DNA of 64,000 nucleotides from an uncultured Sphingomonas sp. (GCF_913776855.1 NZ_CAJYQD010000034.1:157363-221362); one strand, 5' to 3'. Positions 25,916 through 34,932 are shown, numbered from the stretch's first letter. Numbers and translations are program-made. The notes: generated by a model not told the origin, from the sequence alone.

Positions 25916-26272
25916 TTATTCCTTGATGGCGAATCGCGCGGCATAGGCGTCAGGCTTGAACCCGGTTTCGATCCAGCCATCGCCGACCAGCACCGGGCGG
26001 CGGATCATCGACGGCTGCGCGAGCATCAGGTCGATCGCCTTCACCGTATCCAGCTCGGCCTTGTCGGCGTCGGGCAGCTTGCGGAACGTCGTTCCGCTGC
26101 GGTTGAGGAGCGTTTCCCAGCCGAGCGTATCGACCCAGCCGGCCAGCGTTTCGCGGTCGATCCCGGCCTTCTTGTAGTCGTGGAAGGTGTAGGCGATGCC
26201 GTGCGCGTCGAGCCAAGTGCGCGCCTTCTTCATCGTGTCGCAGTTGGGGATGCCGTACAGGGTCGGGGTCAT
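25916..26272 (-). CDS. ArsC/Spx-family (YffB-like) reductase
   Basis: A 118-residue thioredoxin-fold protein. LYGIPNCDTMKKARTWLDAHGI gives a lone Cys11 followed by xxMKKA, the pattern of the ArsC/Spx/YffB family, and RRPVLVGDGWIETGFKP is the conserved C-terminal region. With only one Cys at the active site it is closer to YffB-like proteins, thought to act as glutathione-dependent reductases, than to a full arsenate reductase. No ars genes are nearby. The ATG follows GAGAGACGACG. Confidence 0.85.
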   Translation of the reverse strand: MTPTLYGIPNCDTMKKARTWLDAHGIAYTFHDYKKAGIDRETLAGWVDTLGWETLLNRSGTTFRKLPDADKAELDTVKAIDLMLAQPSMIRRPVLVGDGWIETGFKPDAYAARFAIKE

Positions 26273-26391
26273 CGTCGTCTCTCGCGTGCTGAGTTCGGCA
26301 AGTCCGATAGCGGTTTGCCGGCGGAAAGACAGGGCGGCCGCTATCGGCGCGGGAACCTTGCCGATCGCGATCCCGTGCCGCAAACCGAGAT

Positions 26392-26853
26392 ATGGCCATC
26401 ACCATTCGCTACGCGTCCACTCGCACCGAAATCTGGCGCTACTATTGGCGGATGTGGCGCCAGCAACTGTGGAAGGCGCATGTCGTCGTTTTCGGGATCG
26501 TGGCGGTCTTCACCTATTGCGCGCTGCCTGCCCATCGCCTGTCATGGATCGCAGCGATCGTCGCAGGCGGCGCGGTCATCGCGTTTTTCATGGTATATCC
26601 ATTGCTGCGCTACAAACCCGAGATGCGCGAACTGACGATCAGTGACGAAGGAATACGCACATCGATCGGCCTGCGGCGGGGTGACATAGCATGGAACGAC
26701 GTTGCCGCGCTTGACGTGCAGAACGATGCACTCGTCATCCGACGCTCGAACCTCAACGGACTGATCGTCCCGGTGCGGGCCTTTGCGACCCCCGATGAAC
26801 AGGCGGCATTCGAAGCATTCGTTCGGTGCCATACCGGCCTGAACCGCAACTGA
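26392..26853 (+). CDS. YcxB-like membrane protein
   Basis: A 153-residue protein with two membrane helices (VVVFGIVAVFTYCAL and WIAAIVAGGAVIAFFMVYPLL) followed by a soluble domain reading ELTISDEGIRTSIGLRRGDIAWNDVAALDVQNDALVIR, the PH-like pattern of YcxB C-terminal domains. Function unknown. Divergent from the ArsC-like gene, convergent with the chemoreceptor gene 25 bases downstream. Confidence 0.75.
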   Translation: MAITIRYASTRTEIWRYYWRMWRQQLWKAHVVVFGIVAVFTYCALPAHRLSWIAAIVAGGAVIAFFMVYPLLRYKPEMRELTISDEGIRTSIGLRRGDIAWNDVAALDVQNDALVIRRSNLNGLIVPVRAFATPDEQAAFEAFVRCHTGLNRN

Positions 26854-26878
26854 TTACCACGGCGGACGCCCCCCCTTT

Positions 26879-28672
26879 TCACGCCGCCGCGCGATAGGCG
26901 TGCGGCCGGCGTGCTTCTTTTGACAGCTGGAAGCGGTCGACATGATCGGCCAGCGCCGCGGCCTGGTCGGCGAGGCCGCGGGCGGCGGCGGTGGCCTGTT
27001 CAACCATGGCCGCGTTCTGCTGCGTTACCGAATCCATCTCGCTGACCGCGATATTGACCTGTTGCAGGCCGGAGGATTGTTCGTCCGCCCCCTTGGCGAT
27101 CGTGGCGACCAGATCGGCCAGTTCGGCGATGCGGCCGACGATGCGTTCCAGCGCGCCGCCGGTTTCGCCGACCAGGTTCACGCCGATCTCGACCTGGCTG
27201 CCGCTGGCGAGGATTCGGCTCTTCACGTCGCTGGCCGCGTTGGCCGAACGCTGGGCCAGCGCGCGGACTTCGGAGGCGACGACGGCGAACCCCTTGCCCG
27301 CATCCCCCGCCCGCGCCGCTTCGACGCCGGCGTTGAGCGCGAGCAGGTTCGTCTGGAAGGCGATGCCGTCGATTACCGAGATGATTTCGGAAATCTCGTC
27401 CGACGCGCGCTTGATCGCGCCCATCGCGTCGACCGCCTCGCGGACGATCCGCACGCCTTCCTCCGCATCGCCGCGGGTTGCCGTCATCGTCGTGTTCGCC
27501 TGTGCCGCACCGGACGCGGTGCGGCGGACGGTCGCGGTGATCTGATCGAGGGCCGCCGCCGTTTCCTCGAGGCTGGCGGCCTGTTGTTCGGTGCGGCGCG
27601 ACAGGTCGTCCGACGCGCTGCTGATGTCCGACGCGCCGCTGCGGATACCGCCGGTCGAGTGGACCACCGCACGCATCGCGTCGTTGAGCGCGCCCATCGC
27701 CGAATCGAAATCGCTGCCGAGCGTGCGGAACGATCCCGTAAGCGTGTCGCCCAGCCGGGTGTCGAGATGTCCGCGCGCCAGCGCGGCAAGGCCGGTGCCC
27801 ACGGTATTGACCACCCGTTGCTGCTCCGCCTCGCGATCGGCCGCGACGATCGCGGCGTCGCGAAAGGTTTCCAGCGCGGCGGCCATGTCGCCGATTTCGT
27901 CGTGCCGCTCGCGTCCCGGAATGGCCGCGGCGGTATCCCCCGCCGCCAGCGCGCGCATCCGCCCCGCCACCGCCTCTACCGGCAGCGAGATCGAGCGGCC
28001 GATGCGGTGCGCGCAGAAGGCGACCAGCAACAGCACCGCCAGCGCCAACGCGCTGAGATACAGCGCCGCATCGAAGATCGCGCCGTTCATCCGGTCGATA
28101 TAGACGCCCGATCCGATCACCCAGCCCCAAGGCGCAAAGCCGGTGACGTAGGATAGCTTGGGCAGTGGTTCCTTCTGGCCCGGCTTCGACCAGTAATAGG
28201 TCAGGAACCCGGCCCCTTTGGTCTTCACGATCTGCGCCATTTCGACGAAATGGGCCTTGCCGTTGGTATCGCGGTTGTTGGTCAGGTCGGTCCCGACCAG
28301 TTCGGGCTTGATCGGGTGCATCAGCATCGTGGGATGCGTGTCGTTGATCCAGAAATATTCGGTGCCGTCATAGCGCATCGCCTTCACCGCGTTCAGCGCG
28401 GCGCGTTGGGCATCGGCACGGGTCATGCGGCCCGCGACCTCTTCGTCATGGAAATGCGCGACGACCGATCGGGCGGCCTCCACCGCCTGGCGGGTGCTGC
28501 GTTCGACATCGCGGTGCATGACCGACGACAGGTGGAACAGGCTGATGCACAACAGCGCGACCAGTCCCAGCGCGGCGACCACCCCGATCAGATTGATCCG
28601 ACCCCGAACCTTCAACCGCATCTGCACCATCCCCACCATTTCCCGTCGGGTCTGTCGCAAAATACTGAACAT
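26879..28672 (-). CDS. methyl-accepting chemotaxis protein with sCache domain
   Basis: A 597-residue chemoreceptor. An N-terminal membrane helix (about 29-50) is followed by a periplasmic single-Cache domain recognised by [21 protein letters not shown] and [12 protein letters not shown] second helix ([17 protein letters not shown]) leads to a HAMP region and the signalling domain with the highly conserved hairpin tip [45 protein letters not shown] spread over about residues 455-500. sCache domains often sense small organic acids. No CheR-docking pentapeptide is seen at the C-terminus, and no che genes are in the window. Several ATGs lie in the first 18 codons, so the exact start is unsure. 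Confidence 0.92.
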   Translation of the reverse strand: MFSILRQTRREMVGMVQMRLKVRGRINLIGVVAALGLVALLCISLFHLSSVMHRDVERSTRQAVEAARSVVAHFHDEEVAGRMTRADAQRAALNAVKAMRYDGTEYFWINDTHPTMLMHPIKPELVGTDLTNNRDTNGKAHFVEMAQIVKTKGAGFLTYYWSKPGQKEPLPKLSYVTGFAPWGWVIGSGVYIDRMNGAIFDAALYLSALALAVLLLVAFCAHRIGRSISLPVEAVAGRMRALAAGDTAAAIPGRERHDEIGDMAAALETFRDAAIVAADREAEQQRVVNTVGTGLAALARGHLDTRLGDTLTGSFRTLGSDFDSAMGALNDAMRAVVHSTGGIRSGASDISSASDDLSRRTEQQAASLEETAAALDQITATVRRTASGAAQANTTMTATRGDAEEGVRIVREAVDAMGAIKRASDEISEIISVIDGIAFQTNLLALNAGVEAARAGDAGKGFAVVASEVRALAQRSANAASDVKSRILASGSQVEIGVNLVGETGGALERIVGRIAELADLVATIAKGADEQSSGLQQVNIAVSEMDSVTQQNAAMVEQATAAARGLADQAAALADHVDRFQLSKEARRPHAYRAAA

Positions 28673-28778
28673 CGCGTTTAAGAATCGCGCAATTTGCGCA
28701 TCGCGCCCGTAGCCGAAGAGGCCCGTCGTACGTCATCATCCAGCCCATTGACGCCCCGCCCGATCCGCGATAGCCAAT

Positions 28779-28797
28779 GCGAATGAGTATCAATAGC
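28779..28797 (+). promoter_or_regulatory. candidate Fur box before the unknown-fpr unit
   Basis: GCGAATGAGTATCAATAGC matches 13 of 19 positions of the classical Fur box and is itself a good palindrome. It ends nine bases before the ATG of the gene at 28806, a position where a bound repressor would block transcription. A similar site precedes the TonB-dependent receptor gene. The assignment is based on consensus only. Confidence 0.55.
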
Positions 28798-28805
28798 GAG
28801 GCTCT

Positions 28806-29234
28806 ATGTACGATCTGATCGACCGGCCGGTAACGGCCCTGTCCCCCGGCGACCGTTTCCTGATCGATGCGATCCGATTGTGGGTGGCCGCGCGCAGTGC
28901 CTGCCAATGTCCCGCCGCGCTGCTGGCCGCGCGCTTCGCCCAGTCGGGCGCGCTCGACGCGCTGGGCGATTTCGACGGGTGGATGACGCAGCTGTCGACC
29001 CATGCCCGCGTGCCGATCCAGATCAATTGTAAATGCGGGCTTGTGACCGACGATGAATCGGTTCTCTTGACCTTGGCGCGCGATCTCGTAACGGGGCGCG
29101 ATGCAAAGGCGCGGACCACGCTTTCGCTGCTGGTCGCCGAAGAGGCGATCGCCCCCACTTTTTGCGCGCTGGCCCGGACGGCGGCAATGCTCGGCCAGGT
29201 CGGGCTGCCACCGGGGACCAACGTCAGAACGTAA
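28806..29234 (+). CDS. unknown protein, possibly iron-regulated
   Basis: A 142-residue soluble protein with no signal peptide and no family I recognise. The N-terminal half is helical and contains ARSACQCPAALLAARF; the middle has INCKCGLVTDDE. The four Cys arranged as C-x-C and C-x-C could bind metal or an iron-sulfur cluster, but this is only a suggestion from spacing. A Fur-box-like palindrome lies just upstream, and the ferredoxin-NADP reductase gene follows nine bases after its stop, so the two are probably one operon. Codon use is normal for the region. Confidence 0.7.
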   Translation: MYDLIDRPVTALSPGDRFLIDAIRLWVAARSACQCPAALLAARFAQSGALDALGDFDGWMTQLSTHARVPIQINCKCGLVTDDESVLLTLARDLVTGRDAKARTTLSLLVAEEAIAPTFCALARTAAMLGQVGLPPGTNVRT

Positions 29235-29243
29235 GGATTACCG

Positions 29244-30062
29244 ATGACCGACCGCACCGCCGTGACCCACGGCCTCGAACCCACCAACGCGCTGAGCGTC
29301 GAGCGCGTGCGTTCGGTGCGCCACTGGAACGAGCATCTTTTCAGCTTCACCATCACCCGCCCGCCCAGCTTCCGCTTCCGCTCGGGCGAGTTCGTGATGA
29401 TCGGCCTGCCCGGCGACAACGGCAAGCCGCTGTTGCGCGCCTATTCGATCGCCAGCCCGGCCTATGCCGAGGAGCTGGAGTTCCTGTCGATCAAAGTGCA
29501 GGACGGCCCGCTGACGTCGAAGCTGCAGCAGATCGTACCGGGCGATGAAATCTTCCTCGGCAAGAAGCCGACCGGCACGTTGGTCACCGACGCGCTGAAG
29601 CCCGGCAGCCGCCTGTTCATGCTGTCGACCGGCACCGGCCTCGCGCCGTTCCTGTCGCTGATCCGCGACCCGGACGTGTACGAGATGTATTCGTCGATCG
29701 TCGTCGTCCATTCGGTGCGCCGCGTATCCGACCTGGCGTTCCGCACCACGCTGGAATCGCATCTGTCGGGCGATCCGCTGGTCGAGGATCAGGCGGCGCA
29801 GCAGTTCACCTATGTCCCGACGGTGACGCGCGAGGAATTCCACACCACCGGCCGCATCGACGCGCTGGTCGACAATGGCACGCTGTTCTCTGCGCGCATC
29901 GGCGGCGCGCAGGCGTTCGACCCGGCGACCGACCGCATCATGTTGTGCGGATCGACCGAGATGATCCGCGACTTTTCGGAATATCTGGAAGGTCTGGGGT
30001 TCGAGGAAGGGTCGAATGCGAAGCCGGGCGATTATGTGATCGAACGGGCGTTCGTGGGGTAA
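29244..30062 (+). CDS. fpr: ferredoxin (flavodoxin)-NADP reductase
   Basis: A 272-residue FAD enzyme moving electrons between NADPH and ferredoxin or flavodoxin. RSGEFVMIGLPGDNGKPLLRAYSIASP contains the FAD-binding R-x-Y-S motif; LFMLSTGTGLAPFLSLIRDP is the NADP phosphate-binding stretch; IMLCGSTEMIRDFSEYLE carries the conserved Cys-Gly near the nicotinamide; and it ends in the aromatic-containing tail YVIERAFVG typical of the bacterial Fpr subclass. AAGGATTACCG precedes the ATG. Fpr-type reductases supply electrons for iron release and Fe-S repair in other bacteria, which would fit the Fur-like site upstream; that link is inference. Confidence 0.93.
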   Translation: MTDRTAVTHGLEPTNALSVERVRSVRHWNEHLFSFTITRPPSFRFRSGEFVMIGLPGDNGKPLLRAYSIASPAYAEELEFLSIKVQDGPLTSKLQQIVPGDEIFLGKKPTGTLVTDALKPGSRLFMLSTGTGLAPFLSLIRDPDVYEMYSSIVVVHSVRRVSDLAFRTTLESHLSGDPLVEDQAAQQFTYVPTVTREEFHTTGRIDALVDNGTLFSARIGGAQAFDPATDRIMLCGSTEMIRDFSEYLEGLGFEEGSNAKPGDYVIERAFVG

Positions 30063-30097
30063 GGCCGGGCGCCTTACCCTCACCAACATCCAAATCC

Positions 30098-30209
30098 GTT
30101 CGGTTCGAGTAGCGATCGAGCTTGTCGAGAGCGCGTATCGAGAACAAGGTTCCGCTGGGCGGGCGTTCTCGACCGACGCTTCTCGACAGGCTCGAAGCTG
30201 CTCGAACCA
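30098..30209. repeat. TTCGAG-type inverted repeat element
   Basis: CGGTTCGAGTAGCGATCGAG at the left is answered by CTCGAAGCTGCTCGAACC at the right, with internal TCGAGAAC / GTTCTCGA matches. A second member of the same family is at 52331. The element can fold into one long cruciform. Confidence 0.75.
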
Positions 30210-30225
30210 AGCGGGTAGACGTGCA

Positions 30226-30257
30226 AAGGGGGGGCGGCACCACCGCCCCCTTTTTTG
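30226..30257. terminator. bidirectional terminator between fpr and the TonB receptor gene
   Basis: GGGGGCGG and CCGCCCCC form the stem around a five-base loop; TTTTTT follows on the plus strand, and CTTTGC on the minus strand. It serves fpr and possibly the converging receptor gene. Confidence 0.85.
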
Positions 30258-30259
30258 CG

Positions 30260-32374
30260 TCAGTAGCTGACCCGCACCGTGCCCAGCACCGTGCGCGGGG
30301 CGTTGTAATAGCCCTGGTCGAAGTTCAGCGCGGTCAGCGCCTTCGCATTGTTGACGTTGCGGACATTGGCGCTGAGCGACACGCGTGGGCTAAGCTCGTA
30401 TCGCGCCATCAGGTCGACCGTGGCGAACCCGTCCTGGGTGACCCGGACCTGCCGACCGGTGGTCGACGACACGATGCCCAGCGGTTCGAGGTAGATGCGG
30501 CTCTGCATCTGGCCCGACACGCCGAGCTTCAACGCGGGCAGCGCGACCGGCGCCCAGACGATGTTCAGCCGGCCGGTGTTGCGCGGCACGAAGGTGCGGA
30601 CCGCTTCGTCCCGTTCGCCGCGGATGCGCATCGCGGTGAAGCCGCCGGTCGCCTGCAGCCCCGGTGCCAGCTGTCCACTGACCTCCAGCTCGATCCCGCG
30701 TGAGGTGGCGTCGACGCCGCGGTACAGCGTCTGGCCGATGGCCGTGTCGAATCCGGCCGACTCCGCCGTGTTCTTCTGCCGCGCCTGGAACAGCGCGACG
30801 CTGGCGTTCAGCCGGCCGCCGAGCCATTCGCCCTTCAGCCCAGCCTCCAGATTGTCCCCCTCGATCGGGTCGAGGACGCGGCGGTCGGCGCCGATCTGGT
30901 CCTGCGGGTTGAAGATCGTCGCAAAGCTCGCATAGGCGCTGATGTTGCCGGTCAGGTCATAGGTCGCCCCGACGAACGGCAGGAAGCGCGCCCGGTCGTA
31001 ATTGGTCGGCGCACCGTAGGACACGCCCTCACTGAACGCACGGGTGGCGTTGGCACCGATCATCACCTTCAGCTGGTCGGCAGGGTTCAGGCGGAGCAGG
31101 CCGTACACCGTCTCTCGCCGGCTGTGCGTGTCGAGGCTGCGGCTGAAGGCGGGGAAGGTCGGTTCGGCGAAATTGCCGTCGAACACCGTCGCCAGCGGGA
31201 GCGACACGCCGACCTGCGAGAAGTCGTAGGCCGAGTCCTGCGTATAGCGCTGCGCCGAACGGTTCGCGCCGAACATCACGTCATGGGTGCGGCCGAACAG
31301 CGATACGGTGCCGGTGATCGTGGCATCGATCATCAGGTTGCGCGCGAACGACTGGAACGCGCCGGGATAGCTGGCCATGCCGATGCCGGTCGCCCGGTCG
31401 GGATTGCCATAGACGTAGAACAGCCGGTCATCCTCGTCGATCGCGCGACGCTGCACGGTGAGCTTCGCGGTCCAGTTGCCGAAACGATGGGTGATGTCGC
31501 CGAAGATCTGGCGGTCGGTCACATCGAAGCTGGACCATTCCGGCGCCGGGTTGCTCGAGCGGGGCAGGTCGATACGGGTTCCATCGGTGTAATAGAGCGG
31601 GATCGCGCCCCACATCGCGCCACGGCTGCGATGGTTCTGATAGCCATAGCCGGCGCTGACCACCGTGTCGGGACCCAGATCCGCCTCGACGATGCCATAG
31701 CCGGTCCAGCGGCGCACGCCGTAGCGGTCGAGATAGCTGTCGCCGTCAAGATACGATCCGACCGCGCGGGCGCGGATGCCGCCACCCTTGGTCAGCGGCG
31801 CGCTGACATCGCCGTCGAGGCGCAGGGTATCGAACGAGCCATATTGCACGCTGGCCGACGCGGCCAGGTCGCGGGTCGGGCGCTTGCGGATGAAGTTGAT
31901 GACCGCGGAAGGATTGCCGGTCGAGGAGAGCAGGCCGGGCGCGCCGCGCACCACCTCGATCCGGTCGTACATCGCGGTATCGACCGACCCGTTCTGGATC
32001 CCGAACGGGAACGGCAGGCCAACGCCGTCGATCTGGAACGTCTGGATGTCGAACCCGCGCGCCGAATAATAATAGCGGTCGGTTTCCTGCGCCTGCACGT
32101 TCACGCCCGGTACGGTCGCCAGCAGCACGTTGATATCGTTGAGCTGGAAATCCTCGATCTGGGCACGGGTCACGACGCTGACCGACTGCGGCGTCTCCCG
32201 CAGCGACAGCGGCAGGCGAGTCGCGGTGCTTTGCGCCTTTACCGCATAATCGTCGCTCCCCTCGGTCCGCAGACCGGTAACGACGATCTCCTCGCCACGC
32301 TGTTGCGGATCATCCGCAACAGCCGGATTAGGGGTGAGCGCGGTTGCGGCAAGAAGCAGCGCGATAGAAGACAT
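30260..32374 (-). CDS. TonB-dependent siderophore receptor
   Basis: A 704-residue outer-membrane receptor. A signal peptide (SSIALLLAATALTPNPAVA) is followed by a TonB box-like EEIVVTGLR and a plug domain with LRETPQSVSVVTRAQIEDF, YYYSARGFDIQTFQIDGVGLP and YDRIEVVRGAPGLLSSTGNPSAVINFIRKRP, all typical of FhuE/FpvA-type ferric-siderophore receptors. The rest is a 22-strand barrel ending in TVLGTVRVSY with aromatic C-terminus. There is no N-terminal signalling extension, so it is not a FecA-type transducer. A Fur-box-like site lies about 55-72 bases before the ATG. The actual siderophore cannot be told. Confidence 0.93.
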   Translation of the reverse strand: MSSIALLLAATALTPNPAVADDPQQRGEEIVVTGLRTEGSDDYAVKAQSTATRLPLSLRETPQSVSVVTRAQIEDFQLNDINVLLATVPGVNVQAQETDRYYYSARGFDIQTFQIDGVGLPFPFGIQNGSVDTAMYDRIEVVRGAPGLLSSTGNPSAVINFIRKRPTRDLAASASVQYGSFDTLRLDGDVSAPLTKGGGIRARAVGSYLDGDSYLDRYGVRRWTGYGIVEADLGPDTVVSAGYGYQNHRSRGAMWGAIPLYYTDGTRIDLPRSSNPAPEWSSFDVTDRQIFGDITHRFGNWTAKLTVQRRAIDEDDRLFYVYGNPDRATGIGMASYPGAFQSFARNLMIDATITGTVSLFGRTHDVMFGANRSAQRYTQDSAYDFSQVGVSLPLATVFDGNFAEPTFPAFSRSLDTHSRRETVYGLLRLNPADQLKVMIGANATRAFSEGVSYGAPTNYDRARFLPFVGATYDLTGNISAYASFATIFNPQDQIGADRRVLDPIEGDNLEAGLKGEWLGGRLNASVALFQARQKNTAESAGFDTAIGQTLYRGVDATSRGIELEVSGQLAPGLQATGGFTAMRIRGERDEAVRTFVPRNTGRLNIVWAPVALPALKLGVSGQMQSRIYLEPLGIVSSTTGRQVRVTQDGFATVDLMARYELSPRVSLSANVRNVNNAKALTALNFDQGYYNAPRTVLGTVRVSY

Positions 32375-32427
32375 GCGAAGCGGTCCCTTTAACGTTTCGC
32401 GTCCGCTACGCTCCCGTTATCGCTTTT

Positions 32428-32446
32428 GCAAGTGACTATCAGTAAC
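32428..32446 (-). promoter_or_regulatory. candidate Fur box before the TonB receptor gene
   Basis: Read on the minus strand, GTTACTGATAGTCACTTGC matches 13 of 19 positions of the classical Fur box. It is positioned in the expected promoter zone of the siderophore receptor gene, which is the kind of gene Fur normally controls. Confidence 0.6.
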
Positions 32447-32450
32447 TTTG

Positions 32451-32876
32451 CTAATGCGGATGTTTCTCATGTTGGATGAACCGTCCCAGCACCACTACAC
32501 CCTGTCGTTCCAGGCCGATCCGATCGTAGAATGCCAAGGCAGCGTCGTTATCCTCGCGCACCATCAGCTGCACCTTCGGCACCGACCGGATGCGCAGCCA
32601 ATGTTCCGCCGCGTCGAACAACGCGGCGCCGATCCCCTGCTCCCGCAGGTCGGGACGGACCGCAAGATAATAGAGCCAGCCGCGATGGCCGTCATGTCCG
32701 ACCATGACGCTGCCGACCGTCCCCTCCCCCTGCCGTGCGACAAGGATCGTCGAGGTTGCGCCGTTCAGCGCACGGGCGAAGTCGGCGTCGGGGTCGTTCC
32801 ATGGCCGGGTAAGGCCGCAGGCGTGCCAGAGCGCGACGACCGCCGCCGCATCGTCCGCGCCCGCATCGGCGATCAC
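32451..32876 (-). CDS. GNAT acetyltransferase, YpeA-like
   Basis: A 141-residue GNAT enzyme. The acetyl-CoA site is YYLAVRPDLREQGIGAALFDAAEHWL with the Q/R-x-x-G-x-G/A pyrophosphate loop, followed by VQLMVREDNDAALAFYDRIGLE, the usual fourth motif. The arrangement and the N-terminal VVALWHACGLTRPWNDPDADFARAL match the YpeA-type subgroup, whose substrate is not known. The GTG start overlaps the stop of the lipoprotein gene upstream (GTGA), so the two form an operon. The Fur-like site lies just beyond its stop but belongs to the next gene. Confidence 0.85.
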   Translation of the reverse strand: MIADAGADDAAAVVALWHACGLTRPWNDPDADFARALNGATSTILVARQGEGTVGSVMVGHDGHRGWLYYLAVRPDLREQGIGAALFDAAEHWLRIRSVPKVQLMVREDNDAALAFYDRIGLERQGVVVLGRFIQHEKHPH

Positions 32877-33757
32877 CGGGCGATGCACGTACTGCCGGCC
32901 CAGAGCGCGCTGACAGTGTCCTTGGCATCGTACAGCCCGGACAGGCCGCCGCTGGTGAACTCGCGACCGAGGCCGGTTTCCTCGACCGGCGCGACGATTA
33001 CGTCGTCCACGGCGGCGCGCTTCGATCCGATGCCGACGCCGCCCATGGTCGTCAGCCCCCGCCCCCGCACGGACCAGCCGACGAAGCGCCCTTCCTGAAA
33101 ATATACCGCGATGCGCGGATAGGTGGCGATGTCGAGCGGGCCTTCGCCACATTCGGCATTGCGCGACCGTTGGGGCAGGGTCTGGGTCGCGGCCTCGACG
33201 ACGCGCAACACGACGTCCGCCGGTGTACCGAACGGCACCGCGCGGCTGCTGGCACCGGCCACGGTCTGCAGCCCGTCGGGCGCGAGGTTCAGCGCGATGG
33301 CATTGCGCGCCGCCGCCTCCGCCCCGGCCGGCGCATCGCATCGGACCAGGCGCGTGAGACCGTCGACGCCGGTCAGCTCAAGGGTGCCGCCGCTGCCCAG
33401 GGCCAGGCGATAGCGACGCTGTTCGGTGATGCCGCCGCGGTCGCCGATCACATCGACATCGACCGCACCTGCTTCGGCAGCGGTGATCGCGCGCGTCGGC
33501 AGGTCCTTGTCGCCGATCCGCACCGCATTGGCGGCAAGGACCAGTCGGCTGGACCCGGCCGGATTGGCGGCGCAGGCGGTGCCATCGCTGTCCCAGCTAC
33601 CGACGAAGCGGGTCGGGATCGTCACCAGTGCTTCGGGGGTCGGCGTGGGGGATGGCAGGACCGGTTCGTCCTGCGTCACATTGGCCGGTGCGGGCGCCTC
33701 ATCCGCCTGACCGCATCCGGCCACCATCACCAGCATGGCCGTAGTCCAACGCCGCAT
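32873..33757 (-). CDS. putative lipoprotein of unknown function
   Basis: A 294-residue exported protein with a lipobox-like N-terminus (AMLVMVAGCGQ, Cys near residue 15). A Pro/Thr-rich linker (PSPTPTPEALVTIP) leads to a beta-rich domain (FVGSWDSDGTACAANPAGSSRLVLAANAVRIGDKDLP), a pattern of uncharacterised exported proteins that measure or bind small molecules, and a C-terminal domain with YPRIAVYFQEGRFVGWSVRG. Several Cys (ACAANP, VRCDAP, NAECGE, STCIAR) could form disulfides. GGGAG precedes the ATG. Its stop overlaps the GNAT gene start. Confidence 0.7.
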   Translation of the reverse strand: MRRWTTAMLVMVAGCGQADEAPAPANVTQDEPVLPSPTPTPEALVTIPTRFVGSWDSDGTACAANPAGSSRLVLAANAVRIGDKDLPTRAITAAEAGAVDVDVIGDRGGITEQRRYRLALGSGGTLELTGVDGLTRLVRCDAPAGAEAAARNAIALNLAPDGLQTVAGASSRAVPFGTPADVVLRVVEAATQTLPQRSRNAECGEGPLDIATYPRIAVYFQEGRFVGWSVRGRGLTTMGGVGIGSKRAAVDDVIVAPVEETGLGREFTSGGLSGLYDAKDTVSALWAGSTCIAR

Positions 33758-33830
33758 TCCGTTTCTCCCGCTGCTGCTCGCCCGCACGACTGCCGCAATT
33801 GCACGCGCACGAAAAGGGGCAACGCGGCGG

Positions 33831-34457
33831 TCAGTGCGGGACGGTCGCCGCGTCGCTATCGGGCGCGTCGTCTGTCACCGCCGGTGGCGGCAGCGTCGCG
33901 AAATAGGCCTTGGCGGGCAGTTCCACTACCGTAACCCGCCCGGCGTTGGCGTGTTCGACCGACTGGATGAAGGAGCGCGGCTTCTTCATCAGCTTCTTGT
34001 CCTCGACGACAGTCAACCCGGAACGGCGCGCGGCCTCCGCGACGAAATGCACGCAGTTGCGACGGTTGAGATTATAATGCGAATCGCCCTTTTCCCCCCA
34101 TTCGTCGATCAGCGACCGGATCGAGGCATATTGCGCATCGCTCAGCACGACCGAGAAATGGGCGTTGCTCTTGGCGATATAGGACGGTTTGGGCCGGTCG
34201 ATCCGCCCGCCGACCGACCCCATCAACAGCGCGGGCGTGATCGCCTTTGCCGTGAAGCCATAGCTTTCGTTCACCGCCGGGCCGCCGGCATCGGGCGTGC
34301 CGGAAAAGGTGAAGAAGGCATGGGGGAAGTTCTGCCCGAACTCCTGCGACCAGAAGGTGATCGTCACCGCCGCCTGCGCCGGCACGATGCTGCCGATCGT
34401 CAGCAGCACGAGCGCGAGCGAGCGCAGTATCGGGCGGAGCAGGCGATCGATCGTCAT
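33831..34457 (-). CDS. exported protein with NlpC/P60-like Cys-His pattern
   Basis: A 208-residue protein with a signal peptide ending in VPAQA. Conserved-looking elements are HAFFTFSG (strand), ITPALLMGSVGG, and NLNRRNCVHFVAEAARRSGL, where the Asn-Cys-x-His arrangement at the start of a helix resembles DUF4105 or papain-like NlpC/P60 relatives. A second His (NAHFSVVLSD) could complete a catalytic dyad. This assignment is tentative. An AGGAA element precedes the ATG. No partner is obvious; the neighbouring gene on the same strand is an acidic hypothetical protein. Confidence 0.55.
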   Translation of the reverse strand: MTIDRLLRPILRSLALVLLTIGSIVPAQAAVTITFWSQEFGQNFPHAFFTFSGTPDAGGPAVNESYGFTAKAITPALLMGSVGGRIDRPKPSYIAKSNAHFSVVLSDAQYASIRSLIDEWGEKGDSHYNLNRRNCVHFVAEAARRSGLTVVEDKKLMKKPRSFIQSVEHANAGRVTVVELPAKAYFATLPPPAVTDDAPDSDAATVPH

Positions 34458-34529
34458 GCGGTTTCCTACCAAAAGCGGCGCGCCGGGACTACCCGACGCG
34501 CCGCCCGAACCGTACCATCCGGTCCGCGA

Positions 34530-34817
34530 TCAATCGCGATGATGTTGGCCGGCGAGCTTTGCTTCATGATCGGCATCATAGCCCGACGACGGCGCCGGAC
34601 CGTCGCTGCCCGGCTGGACGGCGCTGGGCGGATCGGAAGCATCCATCGATTCGTCGAGGCCACGGTCGAGCCGTGCGTCGCTGTCCGACGCCTCGTCGCG
34701 AGCGCTATCGGCACCGGCATCACCGCGCGCGGGGTTCGCCTCGCTCTCTTTTCCATCCGGCGCGACCGAAAGCGATGCGATGGCCTTGTCGTCGATACCG
34801 TTGGTTTCGTTGGTCAT
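34530..34817 (-). CDS. acidic, probably disordered small protein
   Basis: A 95-residue protein almost free of hydrophobic residues and very rich in Asp, Ser, Ala and Gly (ARGDAGADSARDEASDSDARLDRG), ending in HHRD. It is likely intrinsically disordered. GGAGTGAGGGACC precedes the ATG, which supports real translation. No family or function recognised. It lies between an exported protein gene and the Bax-inhibitor gene on the same strand, but a strong terminator separates it from the latter. Confidence 0.55.
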   Translation of the reverse strand: MTNETNGIDDKAIASLSVAPDGKESEANPARGDAGADSARDEASDSDARLDRGLDESMDASDPPSAVQPGSDGPAPSSGYDADHEAKLAGQHHRD

Positions 34818-34876
34818 GGTCCCTCACTCCTTCGCCATCCCAACGACCCGACCGCGCCCGGCGTTCCGCCCATGCG

Positions 34877-34904
34877 AAAAGGCCCGGCAGTCGCCTGCCG
34901 GGCC
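34877..34904 (-). terminator. terminator of the Bax-inhibitor-like gene
   Basis: A perfect 12-base-pair stem (AAGGCCCGGCAG / CTGCCGGGCCTT) with a TCGC loop, followed on the minus strand by TTTTCGC. It lies 29 bases after the stop of the gene at 34933. Confidence 0.85.
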
Positions 34905-34932
34905 TTCGTCACTATACTGGATGTCCGTTGGA

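Noticed and set aside
25916..26272. Arsenate resistance gene
   Set aside because: The protein has the single-Cys YffB/Spx pattern and no arsR, arsB or acr3 gene is near.
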